64,000 bases of DNA from contig NZ_CACSIP010000002.1 in the NCBI RefSeq assembly GCF_902705885.1, positions 109,592-173,591 of the forward strand, in the 5' to 3' direction. Positions 16,722-25,573 of this stretch are shown here, piece after piece. A model generated the notes under the pieces. It was not told the origin of the DNA. It searched no databases and was given only the letters and a program-made list of their open reading frames with translations. The DNA comes from Mycolicibacterium austroafricanum (GTDB lineage Bacteria; Actinomycetota; Actinomycetes; Mycobacteriales; Mycobacteriaceae). Position 1 is the first letter of the stretch. Each line of letters opens with the position of its first letter. A program made the translations under genes and the position numbers.

Positions 16722-17597
16722 ATGCAATTCTGGAGCGGCACGCCGTTCATGGAGGTCGCCGACGCGATCGCGGTCGCGCGGATGGTGGACGAGGCGGGCT
16801 ACGACGGGATCATCTGCGCCGATCACCTGATCTATCCACGGCAACTGACATCGCCCTACCCTGATTCGCCCACGCAGAAGCCGCCGTGGCCACCGGAGAC
16901 GAGCTGGCCGGACCCTTGGGTCCTGACCGGTGCGATGGCCGCGGTGACCACCAGGTTGCGGTTCTCCAACGCGATCTACATCGCCCCGGCACGGCCGCTG
17001 CTGGAGGTCGCCAAACAGGTCGCCACTGCGTCGGTGATCTCCGGCGGGCGGGTGTCACTGGGGGTCGGCGTGGGCTGGATGCGCGAAGAGTACGAGCTGA
17101 TGGGCCAGGACTTCGGGAACCGGGGCAGGCGCCTCGACGAGATGATCCCCGCGTTGCGGGCGCTGTGGGGCGGTGGCTGGGTGTCGTGGAGCGGCGAGCA
17201 CTACCGGGTGCCCGAGATGATGATCGAGCCCCATCCGCCGGGTCCGGTCCCGATCCTGTGTGGCGGCGAGTCCGAGGCCGCGCTGCGCCGTGCGGCGCGA
17301 CTGTGCGACGGGTGGGTCGGTTACGCCTACGCCTGGGACGACGCGGTGCGCTACGCCCAGAAGCTGACCGAGCTGCGACGCCACTATGACCGACTCGACG
17401 ATCCGTTCGACATCCTGCTGGCGCTGCTGGAGCCCCCGACTCCCGACCTCTACAAGCGTGCCGAGGACGCCGGAATCACCGCCGTGATGTGTGCGCCGTG
17501 GATGGGTGTCGAGGGCGTGCGCTCCGGGGGAGTCGAGCAATTCCGGGGTCCCATCGAGCAGTTCGCCGAGACCGTCATCGCCAAGGTCAACGGCTGA
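16722..17597 (+). CDS. LLM-class F420-dependent oxidoreductase
   Basis: Third luciferase-like TIM-barrel protein of the window, 291 aa. It starts MQFWSGTPFMEVADAIAVAR, has IICADHLIYPRQL, TTRLRFSNAIYIAPARPLLE, the SGGRVSLGVGVGWMREEYEL block and PGPVPILCGGESEAALRRAA. These are the conserved F420-type LLM blocks. The ATG at 16722 has AGAGGTGG six bases upstream. It is likely followed by the deacetylase gene 25 bp later, though that gene has its own possible -10 box. The substrate is unknown. Confidence 0.87.
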   Translation: MQFWSGTPFMEVADAIAVARMVDEAGYDGIICADHLIYPRQLTSPYPDSPTQKPPWPPETSWPDPWVLTGAMAAVTTRLRFSNAIYIAPARPLLEVAKQVATASVISGGRVSLGVGVGWMREEYELMGQDFGNRGRRLDEMIPALRALWGGGWVSWSGEHYRVPEMMIEPHPPGPVPILCGGESEAALRRAARLCDGWVGYAYAWDDAVRYAQKLTELRRHYDRLDDPFDILLALLEPPTPDLYKRAEDAGITAVMCAPWMGVEGVRSGGVEQFRGPIEQFAETVIAKVNG

Positions 17598-17610
17598 CCG
17601 GCACGGCTGC

Positions 17611-17616
17611 CAGAAT
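17611..17616 (+). promoter_or_regulatory. Predicted -10 box CAGAAT of a leaderless start
   Basis: CAGAAT ends six bases before the ATG of the deacetylase gene at 17623, without a ribosome site between them. Confidence 0.3.
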
Positions 17617-17622
17617 GCCTGC

Positions 17623-18543
17623 ATGACCCCCGAGCCTGCCGATCGTTACCCGCGGGACATGGTCGGCTACGGCGCCGACCCGCCCCATCCTCGCTGGCCG
17701 GGCCAGGCCAACATCGCGGTGCAGTTCGTGCTCAACTACGAGGAGGGCGCGGAGAGCAATGTGCTGCACGGCGATGCGGCGTCTGAGACGTTCTTGTCGG
17801 AAATCGTTTCCGCCCAGCCGTTCCCTAATCGTCATATGAGCATGGAGTCGCTGTATGAATACGGTTCGCGTGCCGGGGTGTGGCGGGTGCTGCGGACCTT
17901 CGAGCGCCGCGGCCTGCCGCTGACCATCTTCGGAGTGGCGATGGCACTTGCCCGCAACCCCGCGGCGGTATCGGCGTTTCTGGAGCGCGGCGACGAGATC
18001 GCCTGTCATGGCCTGCGCTGGATCAGCTATCAACTGCTCGAACCGGAGGTGGAGCGCCGGCATCTCGCCGAAGCGGTCGAGTTGATCACCGAGGTGACTG
18101 GGCAGGCGCCGCTGGGCTGGTACACCGGCCGGGACTCACCTGCCACCCGCCGGCTCCTGGTCGAACACGGCGGCTTCGTCTACGACTCCGATTCCTACGC
18201 CGACGATCTGCCGTACTGGACCAGGGTGAACGGGACGAACCATCTGGTCGTGCCGTACACCCTGGACACCAACGACATGCGTTTCGCGATCGCAGGTGGG
18301 TTCCCCAGCGGCGACGAGTTCTTCACCCACCTTCGCGACGCGTTCGACGTGCTGTACGCCGAGGGTGTGGCCGGTGCGCCGAAGATGCTCTCCGTGGGAC
18401 TGCACTGCCGGCTGGTGGGCCGGCCGGCCCGGATCGCGGCGTTGGAGCGCTTCCTGGACCACGTGCAGTCCCACGAAGGGGTGTGGATCACCCGTCGTAT
18501 CGACATCGCACGGCACTGGGCGGAGCACTTTCCGCCGAGCTGA
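17623..18543 (+). CDS. Polysaccharide deacetylase-family protein, PuuE allantoinase-like
   Basis: NodB-fold amidohydrolase of 306 aa resembling the metal-independent allantoinase PuuE, which hydrolyses allantoin. The usual metal motif TFDD is replaced by NYEEG (FVLNYEEGAES near residue 38), as in PuuE, and CHGLRW, GWYTGRDSPATRRLL and DSYADDLPYW are family blocks. Length matches PuuE (about 300). The start at 17623 comes right before the RYPRDMVGYG segment typical of the family. No other purine or ureide gene is nearby, so a related cyclic amide may be the real substrate. Confidence 0.82.
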   Translation: MTPEPADRYPRDMVGYGADPPHPRWPGQANIAVQFVLNYEEGAESNVLHGDAASETFLSEIVSAQPFPNRHMSMESLYEYGSRAGVWRVLRTFERRGLPLTIFGVAMALARNPAAVSAFLERGDEIACHGLRWISYQLLEPEVERRHLAEAVELITEVTGQAPLGWYTGRDSPATRRLLVEHGGFVYDSDSYADDLPYWTRVNGTNHLVVPYTLDTNDMRFAIAGGFPSGDEFFTHLRDAFDVLYAEGVAGAPKMLSVGLHCRLVGRPARIAALERFLDHVQSHEGVWITRRIDIARHWAEHFPPS

Positions 18544-18748
18544 TCCGCGCTGTCGGGGGCGCTGAGGGACCGCGTGACTCTGGGCCGGCGCGGCGAGCGC
18601 TCCGCCGGGACAGCGGAAATGTCTTCCCACTTTCAGGCTTTCGTCGGTGCGTCGGTGGTGACGAAGCTAGGGTGGTCGGTGGCCAACGCGACGCTGGGCC
18701 CAACTGCGCGGCGCCGCGTACGAGCCCGCGGCAGGAGGCACGGGGCAC

Positions 18749-19306
18749 ATGATCGTCACCGGAAGAGGAGTTGCTGCACCGGTCTGTCTGCTGGTGCTCT
18801 GTCTCGCCGCCGTCGGCTGTCGATCGGCCACACCGGAGTGGCGGCACGCCACAAGTGCGACCGGGAACTATGTCGCCGAATTTCCCGGGGAGCCGGTGAC
18901 ACGGACGGAATCGGCTCCGGACAGCCCGATATCGACGCAGTTCACCTTTTCCGAATCCGACGAACACTCCTTTGGCATCGTCGAGACGACGTTGAACGGC
19001 ATCGCTGCTTACCCGCTTGACGAAGCGGTCGACAGATCCATCGAAGGCAGTCGGGCCGACCGAGAAGAACACACCGGTGGCCCCGTCACGGTGAGCGAAA
19101 TCTGGCGGACCACGGGCAACTTCGACGGCGCCGAGACCCGGGAGTTCGGTTACCAACTCATCGACGGCGACGAGAAGACGACGGTCAACTCGGTGCTCTT
19201 CTATCGCGACGGCAACGTCGTGCAGGCCATGGTCGTGTACGACGGTGAGGCCGACCAGGAAGCGGTCGACCGCTTCCTGTCGTCCCTCGCGAGCGAACCG
19301 TCCTGA
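18749..19306 (+). CDS. Putative lipoprotein of unknown function
   Basis: A 185-aa secreted protein with a lipoprotein-type signal: a hydrophobic core VCLLVLCLAAVGC with the likely lipidated Cys at residue 24. The mature part is hydrophilic, with a repeated strand pattern (YVAEFPGEPV, QFTFSESDEHSFGIVET, ETREFGYQLI, NSVLFYRDGNVVQAMVVY). It resembles small mycobacterial cell-envelope proteins of a single beta-rich domain, but I do not recognise the family. The ATG at 18749 has GGAGGCACGGGGCAC before it. The 205 bp upstream hold no gene or clear promoter. Confidence 0.65.
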   Translation: MIVTGRGVAAPVCLLVLCLAAVGCRSATPEWRHATSATGNYVAEFPGEPVTRTESAPDSPISTQFTFSESDEHSFGIVETTLNGIAAYPLDEAVDRSIEGSRADREEHTGGPVTVSEIWRTTGNFDGAETREFGYQLIDGDEKTTVNSVLFYRDGNVVQAMVVYDGEADQEAVDRFLSSLASEPS

Positions 19307-19350
19307 GTGGAACCCTGCCGCCGTTTAGCACCCTATGAGGGGTGAGTTGG

Positions 19351-19932
19351 TCACATGGGGGGCATCAGCACCGTGTCGATCAGGTAGACCGTGGCGTTGG
19401 CGGTCTGCACGCCGCCACAGACCACGGACGCGTCGTTGACTCGCAACTCGCCGTCGTGGCCGGTCACGGTCACCTCGGCGCCCTGCACCGTCGTGTGGGT
19501 GCCTACCACTGCGGCCGGATCCGCTTTGCCCGGAACCACGTGGTAGGTAAGGATATTGGTCAGCAGGGGGGCGTCGGTGGTGAGTGTCTCGATGGTCGCG
19601 GGATCGATCTTGGCGAACGCTTCATCGGTCGGTGCGAACACGGTGAACTCGGCGCCGTTGAGGGTGTCGACCAGGTTCACCTCTGGATTGAGTTGCCCTG
19701 AAACGGCTTTGGTGAGGGTGGTCAGTAGCGGGTTGTTCGACGCGGCCACGGTGACCGGCTCCTGGGCCATGCCCTGCACCGAGCCTGGGCCCACGGGTAC
19801 CTGCTCCACGTAGGCCGCGCACCCCGGCCCCACCGGTTGGGCGGTCGCTGTCGCCGCCGATCCCAGAGAGAGTCCGACCGTCGCGGCTACAGCGAATCCC
19901 GCTCCTGCCAATGCTTTTCCGTTGACCATCAT
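19351..19932 (-). CDS. mpt70: Secreted fasciclin-domain protein, MPT70-like
   Basis: Secreted FAS1 (fasciclin) domain protein, 193 aa. The N-terminal signal peptide ends near ATATAQP (AxA cleavage), followed by [12 protein letters not shown] with the paired Cys of the MPT70 family, then the FAS1 H1 box [15 protein letters not shown] and the H2-type [10 protein letters not shown], and a second Cys in [20 protein letters not shown]. It is closely similar to the neighbouring lipoprotein but lacks a lipobox. A SigK-like promoter (20000..20027) lies about 68 bp upstream, as expected for this regulon. In M. tuberculosis dipZ separates mpt83 and mpt70; here they are adjacent. Confidence 0.92.
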   Translation of the reverse strand: MMVNGKALAGAGFAVAATVGLSLGSAATATAQPVGPGCAAYVEQVPVGPGSVQGMAQEPVTVAASNNPLLTTLTKAVSGQLNPEVNLVDTLNGAEFTVFAPTDEAFAKIDPATIETLTTDAPLLTNILTYHVVPGKADPAAVVGTHTTVQGAEVTVTGHDGELRVNDASVVCGGVQTANATVYLIDTVLMPPM

Positions 19933-19999
19933 GTCCTGGAGTTTCCCTTCGTGTCATCAGCCGGTGGTCCGGCGACGTCTGTGTGCGTTGTTGCAATTG

Positions 20000-20027
20000 C
20001 TATTCGACGCCGATCGGGTCGTGGATG
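20000..20027 (-). promoter_or_regulatory. SigK-like promoter of mpt70
   Basis: On the minus strand the sequence is CCATCC (20027..20022), 16 bases, then CGAATA (20005..20000). The SigK consensus in mycobacteria is given as CCATCC, 15-17 bases, CCGAATC. The -35 is perfect and the -10 keeps CGAAT. It would start transcription about 60 bases before the mpt70 ATG. Confidence 0.6.
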
Positions 20028-20065
20028 GGTTGTCGGGCAGAATTCTGGAGAGACGGCGAACAGGA

Positions 20066-20100
20066 AGATCCCCCGCACTGCAAGGCAGTGCGGGGGATCT
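20066..20100 (-). terminator. 16-bp perfect hairpin after mpt83
   Basis: Arms 20066..20081 and 20085..20100 are perfectly complementary (AGATCCCCCGCACTGC) around a 3-base loop. It starts 20 bases after the mpt83 stop and ends 38 bp before the mpt70 promoter, so it probably separates the two units. There is no U tract, as is usual for mycobacterial terminators. Confidence 0.7.
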
Positions 20101-20120
20101 CCGGGGGGTAGCTGGGCCGG

Positions 20121-20810
20121 TCAGTTGGCCGGAGGCATCAGCACCGTGTCGATCATGTACACCGTGGCGTTGGCGGTTTGCACACCACCGCACACCAGGC
20201 CGGCGTCGTTGACCATCATGTCGTTACCGGCGCCGGTGACGTTCAACGTCGCACCCTGAACCGTCGCGTGCTCGCCCGCGACCTGGTCGGGGCCCGCCTG
20301 CCCGGGCACCACGTGGTAGGTCAGGATGCTGGTCAGCAGATCAGCGTCCGTCTGGAGTGTCTCCAGGGTGGCGGCGTCGATCTTGGCGAACGCATCGTCA
20401 GTCGGTGCGAACACGGTGAATTCACCGCCGTTGAGGGTGTCGACGAGGTTGACGTCGGGATTGAGCTGTCCCGACAGCGCCGAGGTCAACGTGGTGAGCA
20501 TCGGGTTGTTCGATGCCGCGACGGTCACCGGATCCTGTGCCATGCCTGCAACCGAGCCGGGCCCCTCGGGCACCTGTTCGGCGTAGGCGGCGCATCCGGA
20601 GCCGATGAGTGTGGCCGCGGGGTCGGCCATCGCGCTGGTCGTCGTCGGGGATTCTGAGGTGCCGGTCGCGTCCTCGACGGCCGACTCGGCCGCGCTGGTG
20701 GCCGACGTGGCGTTGGTCTCGGCCTCCTCGCTCGAACAGGCCGCTGCCCCAAAGATCGCTACTGCGGCGATACCCGCCGCCGCAGCCGACTTCCGGTGAA
20801 ATGCCTTCAT
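20121..20810 (-). CDS. mpt83: Surface lipoprotein with fasciclin domain, MPT83-like
   Basis: Cell-surface lipoprotein of 229 aa. The signal sequence ends FGAAACSS with the lipidated Cys at residue 25; a low-complexity Ser/Thr/Ala linker (about 26-65), likely to be O-glycosylated as in MPT83, leads to the FAS1 domain with [38 protein letters not shown] and [20 protein letters not shown]. The FAS1 part is nearly identical to the downstream MPT70-like protein. The start ATG has AGGGAG four bases upstream. A SigK-like promoter precedes it. Confidence 0.92.
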   Translation of the reverse strand: MKAFHRKSAAAAGIAAVAIFGAAACSSEEAETNATSATSAAESAVEDATGTSESPTTTSAMADPAATLIGSGCAAYAEQVPEGPGSVAGMAQDPVTVAASNNPMLTTLTSALSGQLNPDVNLVDTLNGGEFTVFAPTDDAFAKIDAATLETLQTDADLLTSILTYHVVPGQAGPDQVAGEHATVQGATLNVTGAGNDMMVNDAGLVCGGVQTANATVYMIDTVLMPPAN

Positions 20811-20866
20811 ATTCTCCCTATCCCTTCATGAGCAGACGTCGTTGCCCGCCCTGAGCTGACACTGGT

Positions 20867-20894
20867 GATTCCACACTGCGGCCCCCGCGGATGG
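20867..20894 (-). promoter_or_regulatory. SigK-like promoter of mpt83
   Basis: On the minus strand CCATCC (20894..20889), 16 bases, GGAATC (20872..20867), close to the SigK consensus CCATCC, 15-17 bases, CCGAATC. The predicted start is about 50 bases before the mpt83 ATG. Spacing is identical to that at mpt70. Confidence 0.65.
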
Positions 20895-20983
20895 GTCTGG
20901 ACAGGTTCCGTCACATTCACGTCATAATTTGCATCGGTCGCAGCCGGTACCCGGGCTGACCGCGGCGCGGTGGTCCCGAGCGG

Positions 20984-20989
20984 CACAAT
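20984..20989 (+). promoter_or_regulatory. Predicted -10 box CACAAT before dxr
   Basis: CACAAT ends six bases before the GTG of dxr. No ribosome site is visible, so a leaderless transcript is likely. Confidence 0.4.
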
Positions 20990-20995
20990 GGACCG

Positions 20996-22177
20996 GTGAG
21001 CGAATCGGACAGACGGCTGCGGGTGCTGATCCTGGGCAGCACGGGGTCCATCGGAACCCAGGCGCTCGACGTCATCGCCGCCAACCCCGAACGCTTCGAG
21101 ATCGTCGGCCTGGCCGCCGGCGGTGGCAACCCCGACCTGCTCAGTCGGCAGCGCAGGCAGACCGGGGTGACGAACATCGCCGTCGCCGACCCGGCCGCCG
21201 CCGGCATCGTCGGTGACGTCGGCTACACGGGACCGGATGCGGTCACCCGGCTCGTCGAGGACACCGCCGCGACAACCGGGGTCGACGTGGTGCTCAACGC
21301 GTTGGTGGGCGCACTGGGTCTGAAACCGACGCTGGCGGCGTTGGCCAGCGGCGCCCGGCTGGCGCTGGCCAACAAGGAGTCGCTGGTGGCGGGCGGTCCG
21401 CTGGTGCTCAGGGCCGCCGCTCCGGGACAGATCGTGCCGGTCGACTCAGAGCATTCCGCGCTGGCACAGTGCCTGCGCGGCGGCACCGCCGACGAGGTCG
21501 CCAAGCTGGTCCTGACCGCGTCCGGCGGGCCGTTCCGAGGCTGGAGCAGAGCACGGCTGGAGAACGTCACCCCCGAACAGGCGGGCGCGCACCCCACCTG
21601 GTCGATGGGGCCGATGAACACGCTGAACTCAGCATCTCTGGTCAACAAGGGACTGGAGCTGATCGAGACCCACCTGCTGTTCGGCGTCGACTACGACCGC
21701 ATCGATGTTGTTGTGCATCCGCAGTCGATCGTCCACTCGATGGTGACGTTCACCGACGGCTCGACCCTGGCCCAGGCCAGCCCTCCCGACATGAAGTTGC
21801 CGATCGCGCTGGCGCTGGGCTGGCCGGCCAGGGTGGCGGGCGCCGCGTCGGCCTGTGACTTCACCACGGCTGCGACCTGGGAATTCGAACCCCTCGACAG
21901 CGACGTCTTCCCGGCGGTCGACCTCGCCCGCGCCGCCGGCCGCGGCGGTGGATGTCTGACCGCGGTCTACAACGCCGCCAACGAAGAGGCGGCAGAGGCG
22001 TTCCTCGCGGGTCGCATCCCGTTTCCGGCGATCGTCAGAACCATCGACGACGTGCTGCGCGCTGCCGACCAGTGGTCGGCCGAACCAGCTACCGTGGAGG
22101 ACGTGCTCGACGCGCAGCTGTGGGCCCGTGACCGGGCGCGGCGTGCGGTCGAGCGCGAACCCGCAGCTAGAGGATAA
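20996..22177 (+). CDS. dxr: 1-deoxy-D-xylulose 5-phosphate reductoisomerase
   Basis: Second enzyme of the MEP isoprenoid pathway: rearranges and reduces 1-deoxy-D-xylulose 5-phosphate to 2-C-methyl-D-erythritol 4-phosphate with NADPH and Mg2+/Mn2+. The N-terminal NADPH motif [12 protein letters not shown] is at residues 14-25, followed by [12 protein letters not shown], the metal/substrate block [28 protein letters not shown] and [14 protein letters not shown]. The 393 aa match the family. GTG at 20996 was chosen from its distance to the first motif and its possible -10 box. It forms an operon-like series with rip1 and ispG. Confidence 0.97.
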   Translation: MSESDRRLRVLILGSTGSIGTQALDVIAANPERFEIVGLAAGGGNPDLLSRQRRQTGVTNIAVADPAAAGIVGDVGYTGPDAVTRLVEDTAATTGVDVVLNALVGALGLKPTLAALASGARLALANKESLVAGGPLVLRAAAPGQIVPVDSEHSALAQCLRGGTADEVAKLVLTASGGPFRGWSRARLENVTPEQAGAHPTWSMGPMNTLNSASLVNKGLELIETHLLFGVDYDRIDVVVHPQSIVHSMVTFTDGSTLAQASPPDMKLPIALALGWPARVAGAASACDFTTAATWEFEPLDSDVFPAVDLARAAGRGGGCLTAVYNAANEEAAEAFLAGRIPFPAIVRTIDDVLRAADQWSAEPATVEDVLDAQLWARDRARRAVEREPAARG

Positions 22178-22191
22178 GGACCGACCACCAC

Positions 22192-23433
22192 ATGATGTTC
22201 ACGATCGGCATCGTGCTCTTCGCACTCGCCATCTTGCTGTCGGTGGCGCTGCACGAGTGCGGCCACATGTGGGTCGCGCGCGCGACCGGGATGAAGGTGC
22301 GTCGCTACTTCGTCGGTTTCGGTCCCACGTTGTGGTCCACCCGCAGGGCCAACAGGCTCGGTGAGACCGAGTACGGCGTCAAGGCGGTCCCGCTGGGTGG
22401 GTTCTGTGACATCGCGGGCATGACATCGGTCGAGGAACTCGCACCCGACGAGCGTCCTTACGCGATGTACAAGCAGAAGACGTGGAAACGCGTGGCGGTG
22501 CTGGCGGCCGGACCCGGTATGAACTTCGCCATCGGTCTGCTGCTGATCTACGCGATCGCGGTCATCTGGGGCCTACCCAACCTGCACCCGCCGACCAACG
22601 CCATGGTGGGGGAGACGTCGTGCGTGAAATCCGAAGTCACTCAGGGAACTCTGGGTGACTGCATCGCCCCCAGTCCGGCAGCCGCGGCAGGCATCCAGGC
22701 CGGCGATGTGGTGGTGAAGGTCGGAGAGACGCCGGTGGCCTCGTTCGACGAACTGGTCACCGCGGTGCGCCAGCTCGACGGGCCGACGCCGTTCACGGTG
22801 CAGCGGGATCAGGACGGCCAGGTTCGGGAGTTCACCACCACCGTCGACGTGACGCAGAGTCAACGCTATGTCGCCGGCGGCGACGGGGCCGCCGAGCCGG
22901 TACCCGCGGACGTCGGCACCATCGGCGTCACCGGGGCCACCTTCGGGCCGACGCAGCACAACCCGCTCTCTGCAGTGCCGGCGACGTTCGCGTTCACCGG
23001 CGACCTCGCCGTGGAACTGGGCAAAGCGCTGGCCAAGATCCCGACCAAGGTCGGCGCTCTGGTGGAGTCGATCGGCGGCGGCGAACGCGATCCCGAAACG
23101 CCGATCAGTGTCGTCGGTGCCAGCATCATCGGCGGCGACACCGTCGACGCCGGGCTGTGGGTGGCGTTCTGGTTCTTCCTGGCCCAACTGAACTTCGTGC
23201 TCGGTGCGATCAACCTGGTTCCGTTGCTACCTTTCGACGGCGGACACATTGCGATCGCCGTGTTCGAGAAGCTCCGCAACCTGTTCCGGTCGGCGCGCGG
23301 CATGGTGGCCGCCGCGCCGGTGAACTACCTCAAGCTGATGCCCGCCACCTATGTGGTGCTCGTGCTGGTGGCCGGCTACATGCTGTTGACGGTCACCGCC
23401 GACCTGGTCAACCCCATCAGACTTTTCCAGTAG
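22192..23433 (+). CDS. rip1: Site-2 intramembrane metalloprotease Rip1
   Basis: Zinc intramembrane protease of the S2P family that cleaves anti-sigma factors and other membrane proteins; 413 aa. The HExxH motif (LHECGHMW) lies in the first membrane helix near residue 21, a PDZ-like domain with [17 protein letters not shown] occupies about 150-215, and the second zinc motif [12 protein letters not shown] is near residue 345 followed by a final membrane helix. This is the complete architecture of M. tuberculosis Rv2869c, which acts on RskA and other anti-sigmas; RskA controls SigK, the regulator expected for the nearby mpt genes. Start is ATG 22192 with AGGATAAGGA upstream; a second ATG follows directly. 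Confidence 0.96.
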   Translation: MMFTIGIVLFALAILLSVALHECGHMWVARATGMKVRRYFVGFGPTLWSTRRANRLGETEYGVKAVPLGGFCDIAGMTSVEELAPDERPYAMYKQKTWKRVAVLAAGPGMNFAIGLLLIYAIAVIWGLPNLHPPTNAMVGETSCVKSEVTQGTLGDCIAPSPAAAAGIQAGDVVVKVGETPVASFDELVTAVRQLDGPTPFTVQRDQDGQVREFTTTVDVTQSQRYVAGGDGAAEPVPADVGTIGVTGATFGPTQHNPLSAVPATFAFTGDLAVELGKALAKIPTKVGALVESIGGGERDPETPISVVGASIIGGDTVDAGLWVAFWFFLAQLNFVLGAINLVPLLPFDGGHIAIAVFEKLRNLFRSARGMVAAAPVNYLKLMPATYVVLVLVAGYMLLTVTADLVNPIRLFQ

Positions 23434-23441
23434 GAGATCTC

Positions 23442-24623
23442 ATGACCATGTCCATCGGGTTGGGGATGCCGGCAGCGCCGGCACCCACCCTGGCCCCCCG
23501 CCGCAAAACCCGTCAACTGATGGTGCGTGACGTCGGTGTCGGCAGCGACCACCCGATCTCCGTGCAGTCGATGTGCACCACCAAGACCCACGACATCAAC
23601 TCCACGCTGCAGCAGATCGCCGAGCTGACCGCGTCGGGCTGCGACATCGTGCGCGTGGCCTGTCCGCGGCAGGAGGACGCCGACGCGCTGCCGATCATCG
23701 CCAAGAAGTCGAAGATCCCGGTGATCGCCGACATTCATTTCCAGCCCAAGTACATCTTCGCCGCGATCGACGCGGGCTGTGCGGCGGTGCGCGTCAATCC
23801 GGGCAACATCAAGGAGTTCGACGGTCGGGTCAAAGAGGTCGCCAAGGCGGCCGGGGCGGCGGGCATCCCGATCCGCATCGGCGTCAACGCCGGATCGCTG
23901 GACAAGCGGTTCATGGAGAAGTACGGCAAGGCGACACCGGAGGCGCTGGTGGAGTCCGCGTTGTGGGAGGCCTCCCTGTTCGAGGAACACGGCTTCGGTG
24001 ACATCAAGATCAGCGTCAAGCACAACGACCCCGTGGTCATGGTCGCCGCATACGAACTGCTGGCCTCCAAGAGCGACTACCCCCTGCATCTCGGGGTGAC
24101 CGAGGCCGGGCCCGCGTTCCAGGGCACCATCAAGTCGGCGGTGGCGTTCGGCGCGCTGCTGAGCAAGGGGATCGGTGACACTATCCGGGTGTCGTTGTCC
24201 GCCCCGCCCGCCGAAGAGGTCAAGGTCGGCAACCAGATCCTCGAGTCGCTGAACCTGCGGCCGCGTGGTCTCGAGATTGTGTCGTGCCCGTCGTGCGGGC
24301 GCGCCCAGGTCGACGTGTACACCCTCGCCAACGAGGTGACCGCCGGCTTGGAGGGCATGGAGGTGCCGTTGCGGGTCGCGGTGATGGGCTGCGTCGTCAA
24401 CGGACCCGGCGAAGCCCGGGAAGCCGACCTCGGCGTCGCCTCGGGCAACGGCAAGGGCCAGATCTTCGTCAAGGGTGAGGTCATCAAGACCGTGCCCGAA
24501 GCGATGATCGTCGAGACGTTGATCGAAGAGGCCCTGCGGCTGGCTTCGGAGATGCAGGACGAATCCGGGGCGACACCGGGTTCAAATGATGGCAGCGGTT
24601 CGCCCGTTGTGACCGTAAGCTGA
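23442..24623 (+). CDS. ispG: 4-hydroxy-3-methylbut-2-en-1-yl diphosphate synthase
   Basis: [4Fe-4S] enzyme (GcpE) of the MEP pathway that converts MEcPP to HMBPP; 393 aa. The TIM-barrel half has [43 protein letters not shown]; the cluster half has [13 protein letters not shown] and [15 protein letters not shown], giving the three cluster Cys (CPSC and GC) and the essential Glu. ATG at 23442 has TAGGAG seven bases upstream; it begins eight bases after the rip1 stop. Grouping with dxr and rip1 is conserved in mycobacteria. The C-terminus carries a short Ser/Gly-rich tail. Confidence 0.97.
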   Translation: MTMSIGLGMPAAPAPTLAPRRKTRQLMVRDVGVGSDHPISVQSMCTTKTHDINSTLQQIAELTASGCDIVRVACPRQEDADALPIIAKKSKIPVIADIHFQPKYIFAAIDAGCAAVRVNPGNIKEFDGRVKEVAKAAGAAGIPIRIGVNAGSLDKRFMEKYGKATPEALVESALWEASLFEEHGFGDIKISVKHNDPVVMVAAYELLASKSDYPLHLGVTEAGPAFQGTIKSAVAFGALLSKGIGDTIRVSLSAPPAEEVKVGNQILESLNLRPRGLEIVSCPSCGRAQVDVYTLANEVTAGLEGMEVPLRVAVMGCVVNGPGEAREADLGVASGNGKGQIFVKGEVIKTVPEAMIVETLIEEALRLASEMQDESGATPGSNDGSGSPVVTVS

Positions 24624-24627
24624 GACT

Positions 24628-24649
24628 CGGCCCCCGAGGTGCGGGGTCG
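24628..24649 (+). terminator. Possible weak hairpin after ispG
   Basis: CGGCCCC (24628..24634) can pair with GGGGTCG (24643..24649) with one G-U pair and an 8-base loop, a few bases after the ispG stop. It is weak and lacks a U tract; a role in ending the dxr-rip1-ispG unit is only possible. Confidence 0.3.
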
Positions 24650-24682
24650 GCTTTAGCAAGGTAAGTCGCAGAAAGAGTCCAG

Positions 24683-25546
24683 ATGTCGGCTCCTCCGCTT
24701 TTCCGCCTCGTTGATGAGCGAAGGGTGTCGGTGCTGCGTGACGTGCGCGACATGTCGGCGGTTCGGCAGGTACTCGACAGCGACCCGGTGGCTGCGTGCA
24801 TGGTCGCTTCCCGCGTCGCCGAGTACGGCATCGAGCCCGCGGGGATCGGCGGCGAGCTGTGGACTCGGCGGCGTGCCAGCGAATCGTTGTGTTACGCCGG
24901 AGCCAACCTGATTCCGTTGCGCGGCGGGCGCACCGACCTCAATGCGTTCGCCGACAAGGCGATGAGCCAGGCCCGACGGTGCTCGTCACTGGTCGGCCGC
25001 GCCGAACTGGTGCTGCCGATGTGGCAACGCCTCGAACATGTCTGGGGCCCTGCCCGTGACGTCCGCGACCACCAACCGCTGATGGCGCTGAGCGCCGCGC
25101 CGATCTGTGCGGTCGATCCGGAGGTCCGTCCGGTCCGCATCGACGAGCTCGACGCCTACCTCGTGGCGGCCGTCGACATGTTCATCGGTGAGGTCGGCAT
25201 CGATCCGCGCGCCGGGGACGGCGGCCGGGGGTATCGGCGCCGGGTGGCCGGGCTGATCGCCGCCGGACGCGCGTGGGCCCGGTTCGAACGGGGTCAGGTG
25301 GTGTTCAAGGCCGAGGTCGGCTCCCAGTCGCCTGCGGTCGGCCAGATCCAGGGCGTATGGGTGCATCCCGACTGGCGCGGGCGCGGGCTCGGCACCGCAG
25401 GCACGGCCGCCCTGGCCGCCGCGGTGGTGGGCAGTGGCCGCATCGCCAGCCTGTACGTCAACAGCTTCAACACCGTCGCACGCGCCACCTACGCCCGGAT
25501 CGGATTCACCGAGGTGGGTTCGTTCGCCACGGTATTGCTGGACTGA
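24683..25546 (+). CDS. GNAT N-acetyltransferase with DUF4081 (Rv2867c-like)
   Basis: Two-domain protein of 287 aa: an N-terminal DUF4081 region (about 10-120; LDSDPVAACMVASRVAEYGI, ELWTRRR, NLIPL) and a C-terminal GNAT domain with the acetyl-CoA motif VHPDWRGRGLGTAGTAALA (about 228-246) and SLYVNSFNTVARATYARIGF. It sits directly after ispG as in M. tuberculosis. The acyl acceptor is unknown. The ATG at 24683 is preceded by AGAAAGAGTCC, a weak ribosome site. Confidence 0.9.
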   Translation: MSAPPLFRLVDERRVSVLRDVRDMSAVRQVLDSDPVAACMVASRVAEYGIEPAGIGGELWTRRRASESLCYAGANLIPLRGGRTDLNAFADKAMSQARRCSSLVGRAELVLPMWQRLEHVWGPARDVRDHQPLMALSAAPICAVDPEVRPVRIDELDAYLVAAVDMFIGEVGIDPRAGDGGRGYRRRVAGLIAAGRAWARFERGQVVFKAEVGSQSPAVGQIQGVWVHPDWRGRGLGTAGTAALAAAVVGSGRIASLYVNSFNTVARATYARIGFTEVGSFATVLLD

Positions 25547-25560
25547 ATTCCACGGCCGCA

Positions 25561-25566
25561 TACTCT
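25561..25566 (+). promoter_or_regulatory. Predicted -10 box TACTCT of a leaderless start
   Basis: TACTCT ends seven bases before the ATG at 25574, with no ribosome site in the 27-bp interval. Confidence 0.35.
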
Positions 25567-25573
25567 TGCCCAC

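Noticed and set aside
18574..19020. 148-codon open frame overlapping the lipoprotein gene
   Set aside because: Out of frame with the lipoprotein, which has a signal sequence; the alternative is Arg-rich with no start context.
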